DNA from: Rhodobacter sp.
GTDB lineage: Bacteria > Pseudomonadota > Alphaproteobacteria > Rhodobacterales > Rhodobacteraceae
Assembly: GCA_013821825.1 (NCBI GenBank)
Contig: PNJK01000006.1
Location: 1 to 64,000 of the forward strand
DNA length: 64,000 nt
Direction: 5' to 3'
The notes below the pieces were generated by a model. The model was not told the origin of the DNA and did no database searches. It worked only from the letters and a program-made list of their open reading frames with translations. Position numbers and translations under genes: made by a program. Shown piece after piece: positions 1 to 9,296 of this stretch (position 1 is the first letter of the stretch; each line of letters opens with the position of its first letter).

Positions 1-155
1 CTGGCGGATTTTTCCTGATGGAACGGGCATGGCGCCCAGAAGTCGCCCTTTGCCAGGTTCGACTTGCGCATGTCCCAGGTGACCTTCTTTCCCACGACCG
101 AGGAAAGGGTCACCCGCGTGCGCAGCTCGTCAAGGAATCCGTTGGGCAGGGACAT
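1..155 (-). CDS. dnaG: DNA primase DnaG, N-terminal fragment (runs off left edge)
   Basis: Minus-strand translation from ATG at 155: MSLPNGFLDELRTRVTLSSVVGKKVTWDMRKSNLAKGDFWAPCPFHQEKSA; DnaG N-terminus and CPFH..EKSA zinc-finger start. Not in the ORF track because it is short. Confidence 0.85.
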   Translation of the reverse strand, partial: MSLPNGFLDELRTRVTLSSVVGKKVTWDMRKSNLAKGDFWAPCPFHQEKSA

Positions 156-210
156 GGGTCAGATATGGCGCCTGAAGGCCGATGAGTCGAGGGGCAGGGC
201 CCGAGCCCGA

Positions 211-1521
211 TCAAAGTCCCAGGCGGTCGCGCATCGAATACCAGGTCATCGCCAGCACCAGAAGCGGCAAGCGCAGTGTCGCGCCACCGGGAAAGCGTGG
301 TTGCGGCAGGCTGGCCATCAGGTCGAACCCGGCCGACTGGCTGGCCGTCGCTTCGGCCATCAGCTTGCCCGCAAGCGTGGCCATCGCGACGCCGTGGCCG
401 GAATAGCCCGAGGCCGACAGCACGTTCGGCCTGACCCGCAGGAAACAGGGCATCCGGTTCAGCGTGATCGCCAGAGTGCCGCCCCAGGCATGGTCGATCC
501 TGGTGCCGGCAAGCTGCGGATAGACCTCCAGCATCGGTTTCGACACGGTCTTCGCGATATCGGGGAAACGGTAGCCATAGCTTTCGCCGCCGCCGAAAAG
601 CAGGCGGTTGTCCTCGCTCAGGCGCCAGTAGTTGACCACGAACTTGGTGTCGGACACCGCGATCGGTTCGGCAAGGATGTCTTTGGCGCGGTCGCCAAGG
701 GGTTCGGTCGCGATGATGAAATTGTTGATCGGCATGACCTTGGCCGCGACCGCAGGTTCCAACCCGCCAAGATAACCGTTCGCGGCAAGGATCACCGTGT
801 TGCAGGTGACGCTGCCCTTAGCCGTCCGCACCACCGGGCGCGGGCCGTGGTCGATTCCGGTGACCTCGGATCCTTCGTGCAGCTGCGCACCAGCGGCTGT
901 GGCGGCTTTGGCCAGCCCAAGCGCGAAGTTCAGCGGATGGATGTGCCCGGCACCCCGGTCGACCTCACCCCCCTGGTAGACGGTCGAGCCGATCATGCGG
1001 CGGATCCCGGCGCGGTCCAGTCGCTCCAGCTGGTCATAGCCATAGTCTCGGTGCAGCTTTTCGGCGTAAAGCCGCCCCTGTCGCACTTCGGCGTCGGTCC
1101 AGCAGGCATGCGCTATTCCGGGCTGGAAGGTGACGCCGGCCATCGCATGATCGGCGATCAGCCCGCGCACCAGCGTCTTGGCGTCTTCGGCCAGATCCCA
1201 AAGCCGGCGGGCGTTTTCCTTGCCCACCGTCTTTTCAATCCAGACCTGATCCTGCCGCTGGCCGCTGCCGACTTGGCCGCCGTTGCGACCCGAGGCGCCA
1301 AAGCCCATCCGGTGCGCTTCCAGCACCACCACCGACAGACCGCGCTCTGCCAGATGCAGGGCGGCTGAAAGGCCGGTATAGCCGCCGCCGACGATGCAGA
1401 CATCGACCGTCACCGGCCCATCCAGAGCCGGGAACGCCGCCATGGGCACGGCCGTGGCGGCGTACCAGCTGGGCGGGTATTCCCCGGCCCGGTCATTGGC
1501 GTGAAGCAGGTTCAGGCGCAT
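211..1521 (-). CDS. FAD-dependent oxidoreductase (DAO family, gamma-glutamylputrescine oxidase-like)
   Basis: VDVCIVGGGYTGLSAALHLAERG dinucleotide-binding motif, GASGRNGGQV, and C-terminal YSGHGVAMATLAGKL; adjacent to GS-like genes. Confidence 0.8.
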   Translation of the reverse strand: MRLNLLHANDRAGEYPPSWYAATAVPMAAFPALDGPVTVDVCIVGGGYTGLSAALHLAERGLSVVVLEAHRMGFGASGRNGGQVGSGQRQDQVWIEKTVGKENARRLWDLAEDAKTLVRGLIADHAMAGVTFQPGIAHACWTDAEVRQGRLYAEKLHRDYGYDQLERLDRAGIRRMIGSTVYQGGEVDRGAGHIHPLNFALGLAKAATAAGAQLHEGSEVTGIDHGPRPVVRTAKGSVTCNTVILAANGYLGGLEPAVAAKVMPINNFIIATEPLGDRAKDILAEPIAVSDTKFVVNYWRLSEDNRLLFGGGESYGYRFPDIAKTVSKPMLEVYPQLAGTRIDHAWGGTLAITLNRMPCFLRVRPNVLSASGYSGHGVAMATLAGKLMAEATASQSAGFDLMASLPQPRFPGGATLRLPLLVLAMTWYSMRDRLGL

Positions 1522-2876
1522 CAGACGTTCAACAGAAGATGCTCACGTTCCCACGGGCTGATGACCTGAAGAAACTCCTTGTATTCGTTACGCTTGACCG
1601 AATCGTAGACCTTGACGAACTCGATCCCCATCACCTCTTTCAGCGCCTGGTCCTCGTCCAGCATATCCAGCGCGTCGCCCAGGTTTACCGGGATATCCTC
1701 GCTGTCGATGTAGGCCGAGCCGATGAATTCAGGCCGCGCCCGGGTCTTGTTCATCAGACCCAGATAGCCGCAGGCAAGCGTCGAGGCGATACCGAGATAG
1801 GGGTTGCAATCCATCCCCGGCAGACGGTTTTCGATCCGCCGCCCGGCTGGGCTGGAGATCGGCACACGCAGGCCGGTGGTCCGGTTGTCGCGGCCCCATT
1901 CCAGGTTGATGGGCGCGGCGAAGTCCGGGACATAGCGGCGGTAGCTGTTCACATAGGGCGCGAACAGCGCCACGGCAGCGCCGAGGTGTTTCTGCAAGCC
2001 GCCGATGAAGTGCTGAAAGGCCTCCGTCTCCACCCCCTTCGGGCCGGCGAAAATGTTCTTGCCCGTCTTGGTATCCACCACAGAGGTATGGATGTGCATC
2101 GCAGAGCCAGGTTCCCCCGCGATTGGCTTGGCCATGAATGTGGCGAAGCAGTCGTGCCGCAGCGCCGCCTCGCGGATCAGGCGCTTGAAGAAGAACACTT
2201 CGTCGGCCAGGCGGACCGGGTCGCCATGCGCCAGGTTCAGTTCAATCTGCCCTGCCCCGCCTTCCTGCAGGATGCCGTCGATCTCCAGCCCCTGCGCTTC
2301 GGCGAAATCGTAGATGTCGTCGATGACCTTGCCGTATTCGTCGACCGCCGACATCGAATAGGCCTGCTTGCCGGCCGCCCGGCGACCGGAACGCCCCATG
2401 GGCGGGATCACCGGCTGGTTCGGGTCGATGTTGCGGGCGGTCAGGAAGAATTCCATTTCGGGGGCGACGACGGGCTTCCAGCCCTGGGCGGCGTAAAGAT
2501 CCATGATCCGTCGCAGCACGTTGCGAGGACTGTAGGGGATCGGGTTGCCTTGCTGGTCTTTGGCGTCATGCACCACCTGCAGGGTAATGTCGGCCGTCCA
2601 GGGCGCGGCGGTGGCGGTGGACCAGTCCGGCTCCAGGATCATGTCCGGTTCGGTGAAGGCATCGAACGGGTTGTCGGCCCATTCGCCGGTGATCGTCTGC
2701 AGGAAGATCGAATTGGGCAGGAAATAGCTGGTCTGCCTGCTGAATTTCGCGGCGGGCATTGCCTTGCCCCGCGCCACCCCGGCGATGTCGCCGATGATGC
2801 ATTCCACTTCGTCCACACGGCGGTTGCCGATGTAGTCGCGCGCTGCCTCGGGCAGCTGGTCGGTCCATTTGGACAT
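1521..2876 (-). CDS. Glutamine synthetase family protein (gamma-glutamylpolyamine synthetase-like)
   Basis: EMEFFLTAR, GQIELNLAHGDP, MAKPIAGEPGSAMHIHTS, NRTTGLRVP.. motifs of the GS fold. Confidence 0.85.
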   Translation of the reverse strand: MSKWTDQLPEAARDYIGNRRVDEVECIIGDIAGVARGKAMPAAKFSRQTSYFLPNSIFLQTITGEWADNPFDAFTEPDMILEPDWSTATAAPWTADITLQVVHDAKDQQGNPIPYSPRNVLRRIMDLYAAQGWKPVVAPEMEFFLTARNIDPNQPVIPPMGRSGRRAAGKQAYSMSAVDEYGKVIDDIYDFAEAQGLEIDGILQEGGAGQIELNLAHGDPVRLADEVFFFKRLIREAALRHDCFATFMAKPIAGEPGSAMHIHTSVVDTKTGKNIFAGPKGVETEAFQHFIGGLQKHLGAAVALFAPYVNSYRRYVPDFAAPINLEWGRDNRTTGLRVPISSPAGRRIENRLPGMDCNPYLGIASTLACGYLGLMNKTRARPEFIGSAYIDSEDIPVNLGDALDMLDEDQALKEVMGIEFVKVYDSVKRNEYKEFLQVISPWEREHLLLNV

Positions 2877-2913
2877 ATGTCACACGTTGTTTGGGGGGTG
2901 GCCCCCGCGCACA

Positions 2914-3624
2914 TCAGGCGCGGAGCTTCTCGGCCCCATTGGATCTTGCTTGGTGGGTCAGAAAGAAACTGGCAATGCGGCCCGCCATGCCGGCGTCGTC
3001 CAGCGGCTTGGCGAACTGGTCACGCGCTGCGGCCATCAGGTCGTCGGGCACCAGGCCCGGTCCGCGCGTCCGCATCAGCCCGTCCACAAAGTCGTTGCTG
3101 AATTCGGGGTGGGCCTGCACCGAGAACATGCGGTCATCGTAAAGCAGCGCTGCGTTCTGGCAAAATTCGCTGCTGGCCACGACCTCGGCGCTTTCCGGCT
3201 TTTCGGTCACCTGATCGCGGTGCCAGGCGTTCAGGCGCAGCGTTTCGTCACCGAAATCGTATTCGGTCGGCCCGACCGACCAGCCGCCCGCGAACTTTTC
3301 GACCTTGCCACCCATGGCCTGGGCGATGATCTGGTGGCCAAAGCAGACCCCCACAACCGGCACTTTCGCGTCGTAGGCGCTGCGGATGAACGCCTCCAGC
3401 GGCTTGATGAAGGGGTGGTCCTCATAGGCCCCGTGGCGGGATCCGGTGATCAGCCAGCCCTCGCACTCATGGACATCAGCCGGAAACTCCATCGCCTCGA
3501 CATGATAGCGACGGAAGGTCAGGCCACGGTCGGCCAGCAGGCGTTCGAAGAAATCCGGGTAGTCGCCATGTTCGGCGCGCAAAGCGTCGGGCGAGGCGCC
3601 GGTCTGAAGGATGCCGATCTGCAT
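2914..3624 (-). CDS. Class I glutamine amidotransferase (GMP synthase-like)
   Basis: VVGVCFGHQIIAQAMGG nucleophile elbow and QAHPEF catalytic His-x-Glu motif. Confidence 0.85.
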   Translation of the reverse strand: MQIGILQTGASPDALRAEHGDYPDFFERLLADRGLTFRRYHVEAMEFPADVHECEGWLITGSRHGAYEDHPFIKPLEAFIRSAYDAKVPVVGVCFGHQIIAQAMGGKVEKFAGGWSVGPTEYDFGDETLRLNAWHRDQVTEKPESAEVVASSEFCQNAALLYDDRMFSVQAHPEFSNDFVDGLMRTRGPGLVPDDLMAAARDQFAKPLDDAGMAGRIASFFLTHQARSNGAEKLRA

Positions 3625-3695
3625 GACTTTTTCCGTTCGGTTTCTTCGGCAGAAGGTGGGCGTTCGGCCCCCCTTTGGTCAAGGGGGGCGTTTGG

Positions 3696-5036
3696 TCAGA
3701 CGGTATCGAGGTAAAGCTCTACCCGCTCTTCGGGCGAAAGCTCGGCCAGGTAGTGGAGTTCCTGCCGCTTGGTCTGCACCAGGTTGCGGATCAGTTCCTT
3801 GGGCAGGAAACGGTAAAGGACGTCGCTGTTTTCGCAAGCGTCGATCGCATCTTCCCAGGTGGAGGGGATCTGCGGCAGGTCCATCGCGTAGGCATTTCCG
3901 GTGACGGCGGGCGGCGGCTCGATCTCGTCCTCGATGCCGGTCAGGGCTGCCCCCAGGATCGCGGCAAGCATAAGATAGGGGTTCACATCGCCCCCGGCCA
4001 CCCGATGCTCAATGCGCCGAGCTGTCGGATTGCCGGCGGGAATGCGGATCGCAGCCGTGCGGTTTTCATAGCCCCAGCTGATCGCGGTAGGCGCGTGCTT
4101 GTCAGGGACCAAACGCTCATAACTGTTGAAATGCGGTGCGAACAGCAGGGTCGAATCGTGCATCGCTGACAGGCATCCCGCCACGGCATGACGCAGCTGC
4201 GCGGTGCCTTTCGGGCCGCCGCTGTCGAAGATGTTATCGCCTTTCTCATCCAGAACCGAGAAATGCGTGTGCAGGCCGGAACCCGAGTAATCCGCATATG
4301 GCTTGGCCATGAAGCTGGCCGCAAAGCCGTGGCGGCGGGCCAGACCCTTGACCAGCATCTTGAAGAGCCAGGCATCATCGGCGGCGCGCAAGGCATCGTC
4401 GCAATGCATCAGGTTCACCTCGAACTGGCCAAGCCCGGTTTCCGAGGTCGTGGTGTCCGCCGGAATGTCCATCGCCTCGCAGGCATCGTAGAGGTCGGTG
4501 AAGAAGGTGTCGAACGCATCCAGCGCGCGGATCGACAGCGTCTCGGCGGCTTTGCGGCGCTTGCCGCTGCGGGGGCTGGCGGGGACCTGCATGGTCTTGC
4601 CGGAGTCGTCGATCAGGAAGAACTCCAGCTCCATTGCGCAGACCGGGGTCAGGCCCCTGGCCTTGTATTTTTCCACAACGGCGCGCAGTGCGTGGCGCGG
4701 GTCGCCGTCATAGGGCTGACCGTTTTCGCGGAACATCCAGATCGGCAGCAACGCCGTCGGCGCCTCAAGCCAGGGCATCGGCATGAAGCCGCGTTCGGTG
4801 GGTTTCAACACGCCGTCGGCGTCGCCCTGTTCAAAGACCAGCGGGCTGTCGTCAATGTCTTCGCCCCAGATATCGAGGCTGAGGACCGAGAAGGGGAAGC
4901 GCGTCCCGTTCTTGACCACGTTGTCGGCAAAGCGTGTGGGCACGCGTTTGCCCCGCGCCTGGCCGTTCAGATCGACGGCGGCCACGCGGATGGTGCGCAC
5001 GTCGGGGTGCTTGCGGAGGTAGTCTTTCATCATCAT
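3696..5036 (-). CDS. Glutamine synthetase family protein
   Basis: AMELEFFLIDD, GQFEVNLMHCDD, MAKPYADYSGSGLHTHFS, NRTAAIRIPAG motifs. Confidence 0.85.
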   Translation of the reverse strand: MMMKDYLRKHPDVRTIRVAAVDLNGQARGKRVPTRFADNVVKNGTRFPFSVLSLDIWGEDIDDSPLVFEQGDADGVLKPTERGFMPMPWLEAPTALLPIWMFRENGQPYDGDPRHALRAVVEKYKARGLTPVCAMELEFFLIDDSGKTMQVPASPRSGKRRKAAETLSIRALDAFDTFFTDLYDACEAMDIPADTTTSETGLGQFEVNLMHCDDALRAADDAWLFKMLVKGLARRHGFAASFMAKPYADYSGSGLHTHFSVLDEKGDNIFDSGGPKGTAQLRHAVAGCLSAMHDSTLLFAPHFNSYERLVPDKHAPTAISWGYENRTAAIRIPAGNPTARRIEHRVAGGDVNPYLMLAAILGAALTGIEDEIEPPPAVTGNAYAMDLPQIPSTWEDAIDACENSDVLYRFLPKELIRNLVQTKRQELHYLAELSPEERVELYLDTV

Positions 5037-5184
5037 CGTTGTTCAGGCAGGGCATGACCCGCCCACGCACAGGCACATGGCCCTGCAGGCGGGTGTCGGA
5101 TCATGCCCTTGATCCTATCCCCTGGTTCTGATCACCGGCGCAGACCGTTGTGGCCACATCGCAATTTGATCAAATTCGAGAATA

Positions 5185-6012
5185 CTATCGGATGATCTGC
5201 GGACGCAAGCGAATTCTGCTTTTCTGATTGCTGGGCAGGTGCCGGTTCAGATGCTTGTTCACCAGGCTGAAGGCAAAGGTCAAAAGCAGCGTCAGCGCGA
5301 TGAAATATGCGGCAACGATGGGATAGGGCACAAAGGGGTTGAAGGTCTTGTCGGCGAAATAGTTGGCGTAATACAGCGCGTCACCCATCTGCCGGAAGGC
5401 CGGGAAGCCGCTGAAGAAGACCAGCGTCGTGGCATGGAACAGGAAGATCGCCTCGTTCGTGTAGGACGGCCAGGCCAGTCGCAGCATCGTCGGCCACTGG
5501 ATGCGGCGGAACTTCTGCCAGCCGGTCAGGCCGTAAGCCTCGGCCGCCTCCAGATCGCCCTTGGGGATCGACCGCAGCGCGCCGTGGAAGATTTCCGCCG
5601 CATAAGCCGAGGTGTTCAGGAACAGGACAAACAGCGCCCCAGCCCAGGCCCGGGTGGTCCATGAGGTTTCCACCGTGATCCCAAGGAGGTTGATCCCGGC
5701 CTTGGGCAGCAGCTGCAACGTCTCATATGCCAGGAAGAACTGGATGAAGAGTGGCGAGCCCCGCAACACGAACACGAACCACTCGGCCGGCTTGCGCAGC
5801 AGCGCCCGGCGCGAGGATTTCGCCAGCGCCACCGCGACGGCCAGAAAGAACCCGAAGGCCAGCGCCAGAACGCCGAAGTAGATGTTCCAGATCAGTCCCG
5901 ACCCGATCAGCGTGATCTGCTGGCAAAGGGTGAAATCGGTCCTGGGAAGCAGGTTTTCCCCCAGCCCGATCGACCGGAAGGCGTAGTCCTGCACGGTTTG
6001 CCAACAACTCAT
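5185..6012 (-). CDS. ABC transporter permease, polar amino acid type
   Basis: Start trimmed to MSCWQTV (ATG 6012, overlapping upstream stop); EAAEAYGLTGWQKFRRIQWP EAA loop; hydrophobic segments. Confidence 0.85.
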   Translation of the reverse strand: MSCWQTVQDYAFRSIGLGENLLPRTDFTLCQQITLIGSGLIWNIYFGVLALAFGFFLAVAVALAKSSRRALLRKPAEWFVFVLRGSPLFIQFFLAYETLQLLPKAGINLLGITVETSWTTRAWAGALFVLFLNTSAYAAEIFHGALRSIPKGDLEAAEAYGLTGWQKFRRIQWPTMLRLAWPSYTNEAIFLFHATTLVFFSGFPAFRQMGDALYYANYFADKTFNPFVPYPIVAAYFIALTLLLTFAFSLVNKHLNRHLPSNQKSRIRLRPQIIR

Positions 6013-6890
6013 GCGGCCACCTTCCGCATTGCTTCGCCCGCCGCCGTGGCCTGACCGTGGCTTAGCCGGGCCGACAGACGCGCAAGCACGATTTCGGAAA
6101 CCTTGGTGAAAAGCAGATAGAAGACCAGGAGGCCAAGGAAGTACCAAAGCCGCCAGTCGGGGTGCGGGTATTCATAGGCCTGGGTCTTCGAGCCCCCAAG
6201 CTCACGCGCCCAATAGACGATGTCCTTGACGCCCAGAAGGAACAGCAACGGCGTCGCCTTGATCAGGATCATCCAGAGGTTCGACAGCCCCGGCAGCGCA
6301 TAGACCCACATCTGCGGCACAAGGATGCGGCGAAAGACCTGACCCTGGGACATGCCGTAAGCCTCGGCCGTTTCCAGCTGCGAACGGGGCACGGCGCTCA
6401 TCGCTCCGTAAAGGACATTGGCCGCGAAGGCCCCGAAGACGATGGCAAAGGTAAAGACCGCCAGCCCGAAGCCGTAAGCCTGATGCCAGATCGCCGAAGA
6501 GGACCCGAGCGGCACCTTCGCCTGCGGGCAGACGCGGAATTCAAGGCCCTGACGGACCGGCTCGGTCCAGTCGGGGCAGACGATCTGATGCTTCATCCAC
6601 TCGATCCCCTGATCAAGCGCGATGACGAAGAAGAGGAAGAACACGATGTCCGGCACACCCCGCACGATGGCGGCATAGGCCTTGCCGAGCAGGCTAAGCG
6701 GCAGGAAACGCGACCGGGCGGCGGTCGCCCCGGCAAACCCCATCGCCAGCGCCGCAGGCGCGGTGATCGCAAGCAGCATCAGGACGGTGACGAAAGACCA
6801 ATAGAAATCAAGGTGCTTGCCCGAGGTCAGGTAGCACGCTGCCCAAGTCAGGCCTTCAATCGCTTTGGGGTCGGCGCAAGCGGCGAACAT
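6009..6890 (-). CDS. ABC transporter permease, polar amino acid type
   Basis: ETAEAYGMSQGQVFRRILVPQM EAA loop; RGVPDIVFFLFF. Confidence 0.85.
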   Translation of the reverse strand: MFAACADPKAIEGLTWAACYLTSGKHLDFYWSFVTVLMLLAITAPAALAMGFAGATAARSRFLPLSLLGKAYAAIVRGVPDIVFFLFFVIALDQGIEWMKHQIVCPDWTEPVRQGLEFRVCPQAKVPLGSSSAIWHQAYGFGLAVFTFAIVFGAFAANVLYGAMSAVPRSQLETAEAYGMSQGQVFRRILVPQMWVYALPGLSNLWMILIKATPLLFLLGVKDIVYWARELGGSKTQAYEYPHPDWRLWYFLGLLVFYLLFTKVSEIVLARLSARLSHGQATAAGEAMRKVAA

Positions 6891-6929
6891 GGTGGATGGG
6901 GCGCGACCGAAGCCGCGCCCTGCCCTTGA

Positions 6930-7658
6930 TCAGAACTTCGCCGTTTCCGGGCCGAAGTGCTTTTCGATCAGCGCATTCAGCGAACCGTCATCCTTCATCG
7001 ACTGGATCGCGGCGTTCAGCTTGTCCTTCAGCTCGGTATCGCTTTCGCGCAGGCCAAGGCCCACGCCGCCGCCCAGCTGCACGGGCTCGCCCACGAACAT
7101 CAGCTCGCCATTGGATTCCGCCACGATCGGCGCCAGGAAATCCTTGTCGGCGAAAACCGCGACAGCCTCACCGTTGCGGACGGCGGCAACGGATTCGTCG
7201 GGAGTCGCGAATTCCAGCAGGGTCGCGCCGGATTCCGCCACATAGCCCGCCTGGATGGTCGAGACCTGCGCCGACACGGTGCCTTTGAGGTCCGCATCCG
7301 CCGTCAGCGCAACGTAGGCCGAGGCAGCTGGCGGGAAGTAGTTCTGGCTGAAGTCGATGACTTCGTCACGCTCCTTGGTGATGCTCATCCCGGCGATGAT
7401 GACGTCATAGTTTCCCGACTGCAGGTTCGGGATGATGCTGTCCCATTCGTTGGTCACCCACTCGCAGGTCAGTTCGGCACGGGCACAAAGCTCGTCGCCC
7501 ACTTCGCGCTCAAAACCGGCGATTTCGCCGGCGTCGTTGATGAAGTTGAAGGGCGGGTAGGCGCCTTCAGTACCCAGGCGAACGGTCTGGCCGTGGGATT
7601 CGGCCAGCGCGGCGCCCGAGACCGCGATCAGCGCAGTGGCAAGAAGCAGTTTTTTCAT
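6930..7658 (-). CDS. Periplasmic amino-acid-binding protein (SBP_bac_3)
   Basis: Signal peptide MKKLLLATALIAVSGAALA; VRLGTEGAYPPFNFINDAGEIAGFERE. Confidence 0.9.
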   Translation of the reverse strand: MKKLLLATALIAVSGAALAESHGQTVRLGTEGAYPPFNFINDAGEIAGFEREVGDELCARAELTCEWVTNEWDSIIPNLQSGNYDVIIAGMSITKERDEVIDFSQNYFPPAASAYVALTADADLKGTVSAQVSTIQAGYVAESGATLLEFATPDESVAAVRNGEAVAVFADKDFLAPIVAESNGELMFVGEPVQLGGGVGLGLRESDTELKDKLNAAIQSMKDDGSLNALIEKHFGPETAKF

Positions 7659-7704
7659 CCTTGGTTCCCCTTTTATTGGATGATGGTCGCAGTTCGATCT
7701 TTCG

Positions 7705-8412
7705 TCAGTCGAACCAGCGAGATTCGATGGTGGTTATCGTCCCGTCGGCGCGCATCCCGTCAAGCGCCGCGTTCAAAGTGTCAAGCAACCCAGTATTGCC
7801 CTTGCAGACAGCCATCGCAACGCCGCCGTCAGGGATCAGGTCGGAATACAGGAAGTCGAACCCTTCGGCAGACATGTAGTCCGTGATGTCAGCCCGGGTC
7901 TGATAGGGCCCCAGCGCCAGGTCTACCTGACCGATCCGCAGCGCCTCCAGCACGTCGGCTTCGTTTGAGAAACTGACAAAGCGATGGCCCAGCCCGCGCA
8001 GATGCGCTTCGTGCACCGTGCCCGATTGCACGGCGGTCAGCGCGGCGGCCGGGGCCGGGGCGCCGGGACGGCCGATGTACCATTCCTCGGGGTCGGTGGC
8101 GCGATAGGGCTGGGTGAAGTCCACCAGCTGCTGGCGTTCCCTGGTCACCGCCATGCCGCCCAGCACCACGTCGAACTGCCCGGACATGACGCCCGGGATC
8201 AGCTGGTCGAAACTGGCCAGCTCCCAGGCGCAGATCAGGGCGGCGCGGCTGCAAACCTCGTCCATCACGTCGCGTTCAAAGCCGGTGATCGTGCCGGCCT
8301 CGTCCACGAGCACATAGGTCGGGAACGGCCCGTCGGTGCCGATGACCACTGTTTCGGCCGACACAAAGGTCAGTCCCGTGGCCAGTGCCGCAATGGTGCC
8401 AAGGCAGCTCAT
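7705..8412 (-). CDS. Second amino-acid-type substrate-binding protein
   Basis: VVIGTDGPFPTYVLVDEAGTITGFERDVMDEVC; same fold as its neighbour; start overlaps ATPase stop. Confidence 0.85.
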   Translation of the reverse strand: MSCLGTIAALATGLTFVSAETVVIGTDGPFPTYVLVDEAGTITGFERDVMDEVCSRAALICAWELASFDQLIPGVMSGQFDVVLGGMAVTRERQQLVDFTQPYRATDPEEWYIGRPGAPAPAAALTAVQSGTVHEAHLRGLGHRFVSFSNEADVLEALRIGQVDLALGPYQTRADITDYMSAEGFDFLYSDLIPDGGVAMAVCKGNTGLLDTLNAALDGMRADGTITTIESRWFD

Positions 8413-9209
8413 CAGGCCGCAGTTGCCGACAGGAACCCGCGCAGCCGGTCGCTGGAAGGGTTGCCGAACAGGCTGGCGGGCGGGCCTTCCTCTTCGATCC
8501 GGCCCTGATGCAGGAAGATGACGTGGTCAGAGCAATCGGCCGCAAGCTTCATGTCATGGGTCACAAGGATCATCGTGCGCCCCTCATCGGCAAGGGCCTT
8601 GATGACGCGAACGACCTCTTGCTCCAGCTCCGGGTCCAGTGCCGAGGTCGGTTCGTCGAACAAAAGCGCGCGGGGCTCCATGCACAGGGCCCGCGCGATG
8701 GCGGCGCGTTGCTGCTGGCCGCCCGAAAGCTGGGCGGGCCAGGCATCGGCCTTGTCTTCGATGCCGACCTTGGCAAGGTATTGCCGGGCCTTCGCCTCGA
8801 CCTCTTTCGGGTCGCGCTTCAGCACCGTCACCGGCGCCTCCATCACGTTCTGCAGGATCGTAAGATGCGCCCAAAGGTTGAACTGCTGGAACACCATCGA
8901 CAGGTTGGTGCGAATGCGGGTGACCTGCGCGCGGTCGGCGGGATGGCGGGCCAACCCTTCGCCCTTCCAGCGCACGGCCTCGCCTTCAAAGCGGACCTCG
9001 CCCTGCTGGCTGTCCTCCAAAAGGTTGCAGCAGCGCAAAAGCGTGGATTTCCCCGACCCGGACGAGCCGATCAGCGACACGACATGCCCGCGCGGGGCAA
9101 CCAGATCGACGCCCTTCAACACCTCCAGCGGACCATAGCACTTGTGCAGGTCGCGGATTTCGATGACCGGGGTGTCGGGGCTGTCTGCTGGCATCTGGCT
9201 TCGGCTCAT
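8412..9209 (-). CDS. ABC transporter ATP-binding protein, amino acid type
   Basis: Walker A GSSGSGKST, signature LSGGQQQR, Walker B LLFDEPTSAL; start trimmed to MSRSQMPADSP (the ORF-track start at 9254 is TTG). Confidence 0.9.
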   Translation of the reverse strand: MSRSQMPADSPDTPVIEIRDLHKCYGPLEVLKGVDLVAPRGHVVSLIGSSGSGKSTLLRCCNLLEDSQQGEVRFEGEAVRWKGEGLARHPADRAQVTRIRTNLSMVFQQFNLWAHLTILQNVMEAPVTVLKRDPKEVEAKARQYLAKVGIEDKADAWPAQLSGGQQQRAAIARALCMEPRALLFDEPTSALDPELEQEVVRVIKALADEGRTMILVTHDMKLAADCSDHVIFLHQGRIEEEGPPASLFGNPSSDRLRGFLSATAA

Positions 9210-9296
9210 GGGCGGTTGGCGTGGGAGTAGGACCGAGATTCCTTGCCAATGCAACGTGCATTTGGCCGGAAAGCCGGGGTTTACGCTGCGATGTGA

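Noticed and set aside
1539-3101. 520-aa plus-strand ORF
   Set aside because: Antisense to the GS-like gene; the minus strand carries clear GS motifs.
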